The notes under the pieces are model-generated. The model was not told the DNA's origin and did not search any database. It saw only the letters and a list, made by a program, of their open reading frames with translations. The translations under genes were made by a program, and so were the position numbers. Shown here in pieces: positions 51,754-58,719 of a stretch of DNA of 64,000 bases (position 1 is its first letter; each line of letters opens with the position of its first letter). Location: the NCBI GenBank assembly GCA_036503555.1, contig DASXWQ010000042.1:62001-126000 (forward strand), read 5' to 3'. Source of the stretch: Actinocatenispora sp036503555. Lineage in GTDB: Bacteria > Actinomycetota > Actinomycetes > Mycobacteriales > Micromonosporaceae.

Positions 51754-51803
51754 GTTGTACGACGTAAAGGTACCGTGGGATGCGTAGTTTTACAACGTAC
51801 AAC
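51754..51803. promoter_or_regulatory. Inverted 15-mers in the tetR/membrane-protein gap
   Basis: GTTGTACGACGTAAA (51754-51768) and TTTACAACGTACAAC (51789-51803) match as inverted copies at 13 of 15 positions across a 20-bp spacer. Low GC relative to the surroundings supports a regulatory role for the divergent TetR protein. Confidence 0.6.
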
Positions 51804-51865
51804 TCGGCCTTCCGGCAACTCGCGCAGCACGCACCGGACCGGCCGAAGATGGGGGAAACGACCAC

Positions 51866-52315
51866 ATGCGCACGATCCGATACCCACGATCCGCGATGGC
51901 CGCGCTGGTCGCCGGCCTCGCCCTCACCCTCGTCGCCCTGCTCGCCCCGTACGCCAGCGGCACCGTGCTCGCCGACCACATCCGCGCCGGCTACCCGTCG
52001 TACGACGCCGCCCGCATCGACACCGCCGCCACCACGTACCTGGTCTACCTGTCCGTCGTCGGGGCGCTCGGCGTCCTCGGCTGGCTCGGTACGCTCTGGG
52101 CCGCGGGCCGGCGGAAGCCGTGGGCCCGCTGGGTCGCCACCGGGCTGTTCGCCGTCGGCACCAGCGTCGCGCTCTTCGACCTGCTCGTACGCGACACGTC
52201 CGGCGACACCGGCCTGCCGCCGCTGCTCGGCTGGCTCGGCCTCCTGCCCTGCCTCGCCGGCATCGCCGCCCTCGCACTCCTCTGGCGCCGACGGCCGCAG
52301 CGGGTGGGCGCCTGA
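51866..52315 (+). CDS. Four-helix membrane protein under TetR control
   Basis: This 149-residue protein has four hydrophobic segments at about 10-32, 60-82, 90-110 and 120-142. An outer loop lies between the first two (ADHIRAGYPSYDAARIDTAATT). No family is certain; many actinobacteria carry such a gene divergent from a TetR regulator. ATG 51866 follows GGGGGAA. Confidence 0.75.
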   Translation: MRTIRYPRSAMAALVAGLALTLVALLAPYASGTVLADHIRAGYPSYDAARIDTAATTYLVYLSVVGALGVLGWLGTLWAAGRRKPWARWVATGLFAVGTSVALFDLLVRDTSGDTGLPPLLGWLGLLPCLAGIAALALLWRRRPQRVGA

Positions 52316-52420
52316 GCCCCGGTCAGCGGTGGGACGCGTCGACGTAGTACAGGAATCCGCGGACGCGCGCGAGGCCGCTGGCCGGCGGGCCGCGCCGCGG
52401 GACGACCGCCGACCGGCTCG

Positions 52421-52573
52421 TCAGTGCCCGGTCTGGTGCCGGTTCCAGCGGCGCTTCACGCCGACCTGGCGCATCACCCGCCACGGCGCGCGTACGCCGT
52501 CGCCGTGGCCGCGGTGCTTGTGCGGCTTGCACAGCCGGCAGCCCTTCCAGCGGCGGTGTGGTGAGTGCGCCAC
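52421..52573 (-). CDS. 50-residue basic CxxC protein
   Basis: GTG 52573, nine bases after GGAGGG, opens a 50-codon frame ending at TGA 52421. The product is basic and aromatic (HRRWKGCRLCKPHKHRGHG then KRRWNRHQTGH) with a single CxxC and many His residues, so it could bind zinc or nucleic acid, perhaps as a dimer. It lies alone between the membrane-protein gene and the acyl-CoA dehydrogenase. The strong ribosome site and unusual composition argue for a real gene. Short conserved proteins of this kind occur in actinobacteria; function unknown. Confidence 0.7.
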   Translation of the reverse strand: MAHSPHRRWKGCRLCKPHKHRGHGDGVRAPWRVMRQVGVKRRWNRHQTGH

Positions 52574-52685
52574 GAGAGCTTCCCTCCGTCGCGGTGCCGC
52601 GCCAGGCGGCTTCCCGGCAACGGTAGCCAGCGCGGTACGCCGCAGCCGTGCCGTCGGCGGCCCCGGTGCGGCGCCGCCGACGGCG

Positions 52686-53900
52686 TCAACGGCCGTCGAT
52701 CCGGTGGCCGCTGATGGCGCGGGCGATGACGAGGCGCTGGATCTCGGCGGTGCCCTCGAAGATCTGGTAGATCTTGGCGTCGCGGTGCATCCGCTCGACC
52801 GGTTGGTCGCGGCTGTAGCCGGCGCCGCCGAGGATCTGGATGGCGCGTTCGGTGGCCCAGACGGCGACGTCGCCGGCCTTGAGCTTCGACATCGAGCCCT
52901 GCGCGGCGTCGAACGTCTGGCCGGTACGCCCCATCCACGCGGCCCGCCACACGAGCAGCCGCGCGGCGTCGATCTCGGTACGCATGTCGGCCAGCGTGAA
53001 CGCGATCGACTGGTTGTCCACGATGGACCGTCCGAACTGGACCCTGGTCTTCGCGTAGTCCAACGCGTACTCGTAGGCGGCGCGGGCGATGCCGAGGGCC
53101 TGGGCGCCGACGGTCGGCCGGGTCAGCTCGAACGTACCGAACGCGGCGTGCCGGCCGCTGCCGTGGGACTCGCGGGCACGGGCGAGGCGTTCGGCCAGCT
53201 TCTCCTTGCCGCCCAGCACGCAACGCCCGGGTACGCGGACGTCGTCGAAGAACACGTCGGCGGTGTGCGAGGCGTGCAGGCCGTGCTTGCGGATCTTCCG
53301 GGTGGACTCGACACCCTTCGTGCCGGGCGGTACGACGAAGGCAACCTGGCCGCGGGTGCCGAGCGACGGGTCGACCGACGCGACGACGACGTGCACGTTG
53401 GCGATGCCGCCGTTGGTGATCCACGCCTTCTGTCCATTGAGGACCCACTCGTCGGTCGCCTCGTCGTACCGCGCGCGGGTGCGCATCGCAGCGACGTCGG
53501 AGCCGGCTTCGGGCTCGGACACGCAGTAGGCGGCGACCTTCGGGTCGTCGGTGTCGCCGAAGCAGTCGGGAACCCACTCGGCGAGCTGGTCGGGCGTGCC
53601 GGCGGAGAAGATGCCGGCGACCGCGAGCGTGGTGCCGAAGATGGCCATGCCGATACCGCCGTCGCCCCAGAACAGCTCCTCGTTGGCGATCGGGAGCGAC
53701 AGGCCGGCCGGGTCGGCCCACAGCTCGGCAAGGGTCTCGAACCCGTACAGCCCGATCTTCGCCGCCTCGGCGATCACCGGCCAGGGCGTCTCCTCGCGCT
53801 CGTCCCATTCCGCGGCGGCGGGCCGTACGACGTCGGCGGCGAAGCCGTGCACCCAGTCGCGGAGGTCGCGCTGTTCGTCGGACAGTTCCAGCGAGAACAC
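52686..53900 (-). CDS. Acyl-CoA dehydrogenase
   Basis: This 404-residue FAD enzyme introduces a 2,3 double bond in an acyl-CoA. The order of motifs is standard: EELFWGDGGIGMAI, AYCVSEPEAGSDVAAM (FAD/acyl contacts), GQKAWITNGG, TRVQFGRSIVDNQSI and the catalytic-Glu segment IYQIFEGTAEIQRLV. It is far shorter than the two-domain FadE5 type. GTG 53900 is the only sensible start, seven bases after the SCP-2 gene, with which it forms an operon under the tandem operators at 54370-54399. Confidence 0.93.
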   Translation of the reverse strand: MFSLELSDEQRDLRDWVHGFAADVVRPAAAEWDEREETPWPVIAEAAKIGLYGFETLAELWADPAGLSLPIANEELFWGDGGIGMAIFGTTLAVAGIFSAGTPDQLAEWVPDCFGDTDDPKVAAYCVSEPEAGSDVAAMRTRARYDEATDEWVLNGQKAWITNGGIANVHVVVASVDPSLGTRGQVAFVVPPGTKGVESTRKIRKHGLHASHTADVFFDDVRVPGRCVLGGKEKLAERLARARESHGSGRHAAFGTFELTRPTVGAQALGIARAAYEYALDYAKTRVQFGRSIVDNQSIAFTLADMRTEIDAARLLVWRAAWMGRTGQTFDAAQGSMSKLKAGDVAVWATERAIQILGGAGYSRDQPVERMHRDAKIYQIFEGTAEIQRLVIARAISGHRIDGR

Positions 53901-53907
53901 GGCAGCA

Positions 53908-54357
53908 TCACGCCTTCGGGATGTCGAAGTATCCGGTCAGCCCGGCGCCCAGGCCGAGGTCGCCGTCGAGCCGCAGCTTGCGCGTCATGAACAGGGCGGG
54001 CCCGGATGCGTTGCCGGACACCAGTTTCAGGAAGCTCACCGCGTCGGTGGTGATGGTGAGGCGCGGCTCGGCGTCGGTCGGCGGGCCGACGGTGCAGGCG
54101 CCGTCGGCGATCACCTGCTCGTACTCGTCGGCGCCGGTGTCGCCGGTGATGGTCCAGTGGACGACGGCGCGCAGCGTGGCGGCCTTGTCGGGGCGCAGCC
54201 GGCTCGACATCCGGGCGAACACCTCGTCGAGCACGGCGCGGCGGTGCGGCCCGGCCATCGCCTCGGTCAGCTCGCCCTTGGACGCGTGCTTGACGATGCG
54301 GGCGAACTCGGCCGGCTCCAGCGCGCCGAAGTCCAGTTCGGACAGATCGAGGGCCAT
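53908..54357 (-). CDS. SCP-2 sterol-transfer-like protein
   Basis: This 149-residue protein has the SCP-2 fold pattern (ATLRAVVHWTITGDTG, PRLTITTDAVSFLKLVSGNASGPALFMTRKLRLDGDLGLGA, which covers residues 99-139). Such proteins bind fatty acyl-CoAs or sterols and present them to enzymes. ATG 54357 follows AAGGAG. It leads the operon with the acyl-CoA dehydrogenase and diverges from the tetR gene. Confidence 0.88.
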   Translation of the reverse strand: MALDLSELDFGALEPAEFARIVKHASKGELTEAMAGPHRRAVLDEVFARMSSRLRPDKAATLRAVVHWTITGDTGADEYEQVIADGACTVGPPTDAEPRLTITTDAVSFLKLVSGNASGPALFMTRKLRLDGDLGLGAGLTGYFDIPKA

Positions 54358-54369
54358 GGACGCCACTCC

Positions 54370-54423
54370 TTACTCCGAAGTAACCCTACTTGCGAGTAAG
54401 ATTAGCGGCCGGGCCGATAGGGT
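54370..54423. promoter_or_regulatory. Tandem TetR operators at the scp2/tetR promoter
   Basis: TTACT-CCGA-AGTAA (54370-54383) and CTACT-TGCG-AGTAA (54386-54399) are two copies of TTACT-N4-AGTAA spaced 16 bp start to start. The tetR -10 TAGGGT (54418-54423) lies seven bases before its GTG. The same motif and the same 16-bp spacing recur at 57202-57231, so this is probably the site of the TetR protein encoded at 54431. Confidence 0.78.
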
Positions 54424-54430
54424 GGCAAGG

Positions 54431-55129
54431 GTGAGCGAAGCATCGGCCGCGAAACCGAAACGCCTGCCGCGCGCGGTGCGCGAGCAGCAGATGATGGACG
54501 CCGCCGTTGCCGAGTTCGCCCGGCGCGGCTACCACGCCGCGTCGATGGACGAGGTCGCCGACCGCGCCGGCATCTCCAAACCCATGCTCTACCTCTACCT
54601 CGGCAGCAAGGAGGACCTGTTTCTCGCCTGCATCAAGCGCGAGGCCGCCCGGGTGCTGGCCGCCGTCACGTCGGTGTACGACGAGACGCTGGCGCCGGAT
54701 CGCCAGCTGTGGAGCGGGTTGCGGGCGTTCTGCACGGTCGTCGCCGAGCACCGGGACGCGTGGCGCGTGCTGCACCAGCAGGCGCCCGCGCACGGGGACC
54801 CGTTCGCCGCCGAGGTCGCGGCCCTGCGTACGTCCATTGTGGACTTCGTCGCGGCGCTGATCCGGCGCAGCGTGGCGGAACGGGCCGCACCCCGGCGCCG
54901 GCGTACGCCGAACGAGGACCTGGTCGCGCTCGCGCACGCGCTGGTGGGCTCGTGCGAGGCGCTCGCCGACTGGACGGTGTCCGGCGCCGGCCCGGCCGAG
55001 GATCCGGACGTGACCGCCGCCCGGCTGATGAACTTCGCCTGGCTCGGCCTGGACAACCTGCTCCGCGGCGAACGCTGGGCTACGCCCAGGACCCCGCGAC
55101 AAGCAGCTTCCCGCCGTCCTTCGCGCTGA
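54431..55129 (+). CDS. TetR-family regulator of the lipid cluster
   Basis: This 232-residue repressor has a clear TetR helix-turn-helix (AVAEFARRGYHAASM, EVADRAGISKPMLYLYLGSKEDLF) and an effector domain with WRVLHQQAPAHGDPF. GTG 54431 is fixed by the leaderless promoter. Tandem operators in its own promoter and at the fabG4/fadA2 promoter make it the likely acyl-CoA-responsive regulator of the whole 52.7-58.5 kb block. The position parallels Rv0238 beside htdX in Mycobacterium. Its 3' end overlaps htdX by 50 bases. Confidence 0.9.
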   Translation: MSEASAAKPKRLPRAVREQQMMDAAVAEFARRGYHAASMDEVADRAGISKPMLYLYLGSKEDLFLACIKREAARVLAAVTSVYDETLAPDRQLWSGLRAFCTVVAEHRDAWRVLHQQAPAHGDPFAAEVAALRTSIVDFVAALIRRSVAERAAPRRRRTPNEDLVALAHALVGSCEALADWTVSGAGPAEDPDVTAARLMNFAWLGLDNLLRGERWATPRTPRQAASRRPSR

Positions 55130-55871
55130 GGGCGAATGCCCCGTCGCCGGTCCGCGCCCCGAAGCCGACCCGTCCCGGGATCCGCACCGGCCGGACGAAG
55201 CGGACATCCACCGCGTACGCGTCGGGCAGCCGCCCGGACAGCGCGGCGAGACAGCGGGCCGCGCTCCACATGCCGTGCGCGATCGCGGTACGGAAGCCGA
55301 ACGGGCGGGCCGTCAACGCCGACAGGTGGATCGGGTTGCGGTCACCGGAGACCGCGGCGTACCGGCGGCCCAGACCGCCCGGCAGGTCGAGGAGGGTCGT
55401 GGGCGGCACCGGCTCCGGTGCGTCCTCGTCCGCCGGCTCCCCCGGCACCGCCGCGCCGCGCCGCAGGTACGTCGAGCGGCCCGACCAGACCGCCTCGTCC
55501 CCGGCGAACAGGTCGGTGACGACGTCGACGGTGGCGCCGCGCCGGTGCGGGGCAAGGTTTTCCGCGTGCACGCGGACACCGAGCGCCTCGGTCACCGCGA
55601 TCGGCCGGCGTACCGTGATGTGCTGGCGGACGTGCACCAGGCCGGGCAGCCGGAACGGGAACGCCCGGTCGGCCATCAACGCCAGCCCGGACGCGAACCC
55701 CAGCACATGCGGGTAGGTCGGCGGCACCGGGCCGGTGAGGGTGTAGCCGCAGACCCGCGCGTACCGGGCGAGGTGGTCCAGGTCGATCCGCGTCTCGGTG
55801 CCGCGCACCGTGTCCGGAAGCTCCACAGTGGAGGGTCTGGGGAGCAGGCCGCGCAGGTAGTCGACGAACAC
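55080..55871 (-). CDS. htdX: Hotdog-fold (R)-3-hydroxyacyl dehydratase, HtdX-like
   Basis: This 263-residue double-hotdog protein hydrates or dehydrates 2-enoyl/3-hydroxyacyl thioesters. The hydratase-2 motif lies in the second hotdog: YAAVSGDRNPIHLSALTA (D177, N179, H182) followed by FGFRTAIAHGMW. Order and neighbours (FabG4, FadA2) match mycobacterial HtdX (Rv0241c). GTG 55871 starts three bases past the fabG4 stop, so the two form an operon. The N-terminus contains one copy of the window-wide palindrome at 55822-55832. Confidence 0.87.
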   Translation of the reverse strand: MFVDYLRGLLPRPSTVELPDTVRGTETRIDLDHLARYARVCGYTLTGPVPPTYPHVLGFASGLALMADRAFPFRLPGLVHVRQHITVRRPIAVTEALGVRVHAENLAPHRRGATVDVVTDLFAGDEAVWSGRSTYLRRGAAVPGEPADEDAPEPVPPTTLLDLPGGLGRRYAAVSGDRNPIHLSALTARPFGFRTAIAHGMWSAARCLAALSGRLPDAYAVDVRFVRPVRIPGRVGFGARTGDGAFALSAKDGGKLLVAGSWA

Positions 55872-55874
55872 GGC

Positions 55875-57191
55875 TCACGCACCAAGCATGTTCTGGCCGC
55901 AGACCCGCACGGTCTGGCCGGTGATGCCGGCGGAGTCGGGTTGGGCGAGCCACGCGACGGTCTCGGCCACGTCGATCGGCAGGCCGCCCTGGGCGAGGCT
56001 GTTCGCGCGACGACCGATCTCGCGGACCGCGAACGGCATCGAGGCGGTCATCCGCGTCTCGATGAAGCCGGGCGCGACCGCGTTGATCGTCCCGCCGCGC
56101 GAGGCCAACACCGGCGCGTACGCCTCGACGAGGCCGATGACGCCGGCCTTGCTGGTGGCGTAGTTGGTCTGCCCGGCGGCGCCGGCGATGCCGTTCAGCG
56201 AGGACAGGCAGACGACCCGGGATCCCTTGCCCAGCAGGCCATCCGCCAGCAGGCCGTCGGTGATCGCTTGCTGCGCCACCAGGTTCACCGTGAGCACGGT
56301 GTCCCACTCGGCCTCGGTCATCTTCGCGAGCGTCCGGTCCCGCAGCACGCCGGCGTTGTGCACGAGGATGTCGACCCCGCCGTACCGCTCGGTCAGGTAC
56401 GCGGCGAGCGTGGCCGGGGCGCCGTCGGCGGTGATGTCGAGGTGCAGCGCGGTACCCGCGATCCGGTTGGCGACCGCGGCGAGCGCCTCGCCCTGCGCCG
56501 GTACGTCCAGGCAGACGACGCGAGCGCCGTCGCGCGCGAGCGTCTCGGCGATGGCCGCGCCGATCCCCTGCGCCGCACCGGTCACGACCGCGGTACGCCC
56601 GGCAAGCGGCTCGGCCGGGTCCGATGTGGACACTGCTGCCGGACCGACGTCGATCACCTGGCCCGACACGTACGCGGAGCGGGGCGAGAGCAGGAAGCGC
56701 ACCGTACCGCCGATCCCGGCCTCGGCGCCGGTCGCGACCCGTACGAGCGAGACGGTGATGCCGCGGCCGACCTCCTTGCCGAGCGAGCGGACGAACCCGC
56801 TCAGCGCGCGCCGCGCGACGTCGCCCGCGTGACTCGTCCCGTCCGGCGGGCGGCCGAGCACGAGCACCCGGCCACCGGAGCGGACCGACCGTACGCGCGG
56901 GCCGAAGAACTCCCGCAGCGCCCGCAGCTCCGCCGGCCCGGTGATCCCGCCGGCGTCGAACACCAGTGCCGCGGGCCGCTCCGCACCGGCCACGATCTCC
57001 ACGCCGGTACCGTCGAGCGCCGTGCGCACGGCCGTGGCCAGCGCGCCGTCCGGTCCGACCAGCACCGGGCCGGGCACGGGCGGATCGCCGGACCGGTACC
57101 GCGGGAGGACGGCGGGGCGGGGCAGTCCGAGGCGGCGGGCGATCGCCCGCCCCGGGCCAGAGGACGTGACGCGCTGGTACCGGTCGGCCAT
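55875..57191 (-). CDS. fabG4: Two-domain 3-oxoacyl reductase, FabG4-like
   Basis: This 438-residue high-molecular-weight FabG has an N-terminal Rossmann-like domain without a cofactor motif (about 1-190) and a C-terminal SDR domain. TGAAQGIG is at 204-211, HNAGVLRDRTLAKMTE near 278, S330/S331, Y344 and K348 form the active site, and GFIETRMT follows. It reduces 3-oxoacyl thioesters with NADH, as shown for mycobacterial FabG4 (Rv0242c). ATG 57191 follows AAGGA; an upstream ATG at 57227 would place coding sequence over the operators. It diverges from fadA2. Confidence 0.92.
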   Translation of the reverse strand: MADRYQRVTSSGPGRAIARRLGLPRPAVLPRYRSGDPPVPGPVLVGPDGALATAVRTALDGTGVEIVAGAERPAALVFDAGGITGPAELRALREFFGPRVRSVRSGGRVLVLGRPPDGTSHAGDVARRALSGFVRSLGKEVGRGITVSLVRVATGAEAGIGGTVRFLLSPRSAYVSGQVIDVGPAAVSTSDPAEPLAGRTAVVTGAAQGIGAAIAETLARDGARVVCLDVPAQGEALAAVANRIAGTALHLDITADGAPATLAAYLTERYGGVDILVHNAGVLRDRTLAKMTEAEWDTVLTVNLVAQQAITDGLLADGLLGKGSRVVCLSSLNGIAGAAGQTNYATSKAGVIGLVEAYAPVLASRGGTINAVAPGFIETRMTASMPFAVREIGRRANSLAQGGLPIDVAETVAWLAQPDSAGITGQTVRVCGQNMLGA

Positions 57192-57201
57192 GGACACATC
57201 C

Positions 57202-57234
57202 TTACTTGCGGGTAAGGTCGCCCGCAAGTATGGT
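57202..57234. promoter_or_regulatory. Tandem TetR operators at the fabG4/fadA2 promoter
   Basis: TTACT-TGCG-GGTAA (57202-57215) matches the sites at 54370-54399. A second, half-conserved copy ending CGCA-AGTAT lies at 57218-57231, again 16 bp away. Seen another way, ACTTGCGGG and CCCGCAAGT form perfect inverted 9-mers around eight bases. The fadA2 -10 TATGGT (57229-57234) overlaps the second site and lies seven bases before its GTG. Confidence 0.75.
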
Positions 57235-57241
57235 CTGCCCC

Positions 57242-58546
57242 GTGAAGGTCGGCGTGCTCGGCGGCAACCGGATCCCGTTCGCCCGGGCGAACGGGCGCTA
57301 CGCCACGGCCTCCAACCAGGACATGCTGACCGCCGCGCTGGACGGCCTGGTCGCCCGCTTCGGCCTGGCCGGCGAGCGGTTGGGCGAGGTCGTGGGCGGT
57401 GCGGTCCTCAAGCACAGCCGCGACTTCAACCTCACCCGTGAGTCCGTGCTCGGCACCCGGCTCGACCCGCGCACCCCGGCGTACGACATGCAGCGGGCGT
57501 GCACGACGAGCCTGGAGGCGGCGGTCGCGATCGCCAACAAGATCGAGCTGGGTCAGCTCGACGCGGGCGTCGCGTGCGGCGTGGACACCGCGAGCGACGT
57601 ACCGATCGGGCTCAACGACGACCTGCGTGCCGTGCTGCTGTCGGCGAACCGGGCCCGCGGCGTCTGGCCCCGGGTACGCGCGCTGGGCGGGCTGCGGCCC
57701 GGCCAGGTCGTGCCCGAGATCCCGCGCAACGTCGAGCCGCGCACCGGCCTGTCCATGGGCGAGCACGCCGCGCGCACCGCGGAGCGGTGGGACATCGGGC
57801 GTACCGAGCAGGACGAGCTGGCCGCGGCGAGCCACCGCAACCTCGCCGCCGCGTACGACGCGGGGCTGCTGGACCACGAGATCACGCCGTACCTGGGGCT
57901 GACCCGCGACCAGATCCTGCGGCCGGACTCCACTGTGGAGGGTCTGGCCCGGCTGCGTACCGTGTTCGGCAGCGCGACGATGACCGCCGGCAACTCGACG
58001 CCGCTGTCCGACGGCGCCGCATCGGTGCTGCTGGGCTCCGACGAGTGGGCGAAGCGGCACCGCCTCCCGATCCTCGCGTACCTGACGGACGCGCAGTCCG
58101 CCGCCGTCGACTACGTGCACGGCGACGACGGCCTGCTGACCGCCCCGGTGTACGCGGTGCCGACCCTGTTGGCGCGCAACGGACTGACGTTCGCCGACAT
58201 CGACCTGTTCGAGGTGCACGAGGCGTTCGCCGCGCAGGTGTTGGCGACGCTCGCCGCGTGGCGCGACCCGGAGTTCTGCGCCGAGCGGCTGGGCCTGTCC
58301 GAGCCGCTGGGCGAGATCGACCGCGACCGGCTCAACGTGGCCGGATCCTCGCTGGCGACCGGCCATCCGTTCGCCGCGACCGGTGCCCGGATCGTGGCGA
58401 CGATGGCCCGGCTGCTGCACGAGCGCGGCGCCCGGCGCGGGCTCGTCTCGATCTGCGCCGCCGGCGGGCAGGGCGTCGTCGCCCTGCTGGAACGTACGCC
58501 GCCGGCCCGGAAGCGGCGCCCGGCGAAGCGAACCGCCGCGAGCTGA
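57242..58546 (+). CDS. fadA2: Acetyl-CoA acyltransferase (thiolase), FadA2-like
   Basis: This 434-residue thiolase cleaves 3-oxoacyl-CoA with CoA, or runs in reverse. Catalytic elements are C87 (DMQRACTTSLEAAV), VHEAFAAQVLA, GHPFAATGARI and CAAGGQGVVALLE. It matches FadA2 of Mycobacterium by neighbours and motifs. The GTG is set by the leaderless promoter overlapping an operator. One copy of the palindrome TCCACTGTGGA is inside the gene at 57929-57939, where it encodes STVE. Confidence 0.93.
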   Translation: MKVGVLGGNRIPFARANGRYATASNQDMLTAALDGLVARFGLAGERLGEVVGGAVLKHSRDFNLTRESVLGTRLDPRTPAYDMQRACTTSLEAAVAIANKIELGQLDAGVACGVDTASDVPIGLNDDLRAVLLSANRARGVWPRVRALGGLRPGQVVPEIPRNVEPRTGLSMGEHAARTAERWDIGRTEQDELAAASHRNLAAAYDAGLLDHEITPYLGLTRDQILRPDSTVEGLARLRTVFGSATMTAGNSTPLSDGAASVLLGSDEWAKRHRLPILAYLTDAQSAAVDYVHGDDGLLTAPVYAVPTLLARNGLTFADIDLFEVHEAFAAQVLATLAAWRDPEFCAERLGLSEPLGEIDRDRLNVAGSSLATGHPFAATGARIVATMARLLHERGARRGLVSICAAGGQGVVALLERTPPARKRRPAKRTAAS

Positions 58547-58563
58547 CCGGGGAGGGCTGCGAC

Positions 58564-58704
58564 GTGTCCAAGGCCAGCAGCCACACGCCGGCGCGCCCGC
58601 CACACCTGCCGCTGTTTCCGTTGCGGTGCAAGGACCTCAGCATCACATCTCCTCGGCGACGCGTCGCCGGGACCGAACCGTACGACAGACCCGACGTCCG
58701 CTGA
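58564..58704 (+). CDS. Possible 46-residue peptide between fadA2 and mce
   Basis: GTG 58564, seven bases after GGGGAGGG, opens a frame of 46 codons ending at 58704, 16 bases before the mce ATG. The product is basic and proline-rich (HTPARPPHLPLFPLRC). Ribosome-site quality is good but the composition is not clearly protein-like. It may be a real small gene or chance. Confidence 0.35.
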   Translation: MSKASSHTPARPPHLPLFPLRCKDLSITSPRRRVAGTEPYDRPDVR

Positions 58705-58719
58705 CAGGGGTGGTCCGGC

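Noticed and set aside
52686..53900. Naming the acyl-CoA dehydrogenase fadE5 by synteny
   Set aside because: FadE5 is a much longer, atypical protein of about 600 residues; this is a standard-length enzyme of 404 residues.
57192..57227. Longer start for fabG4 at ATG 57227
   Set aside because: It would place coding sequence over the tandem operators. ATG 57191 has AAGGA and matches the family N-terminus.
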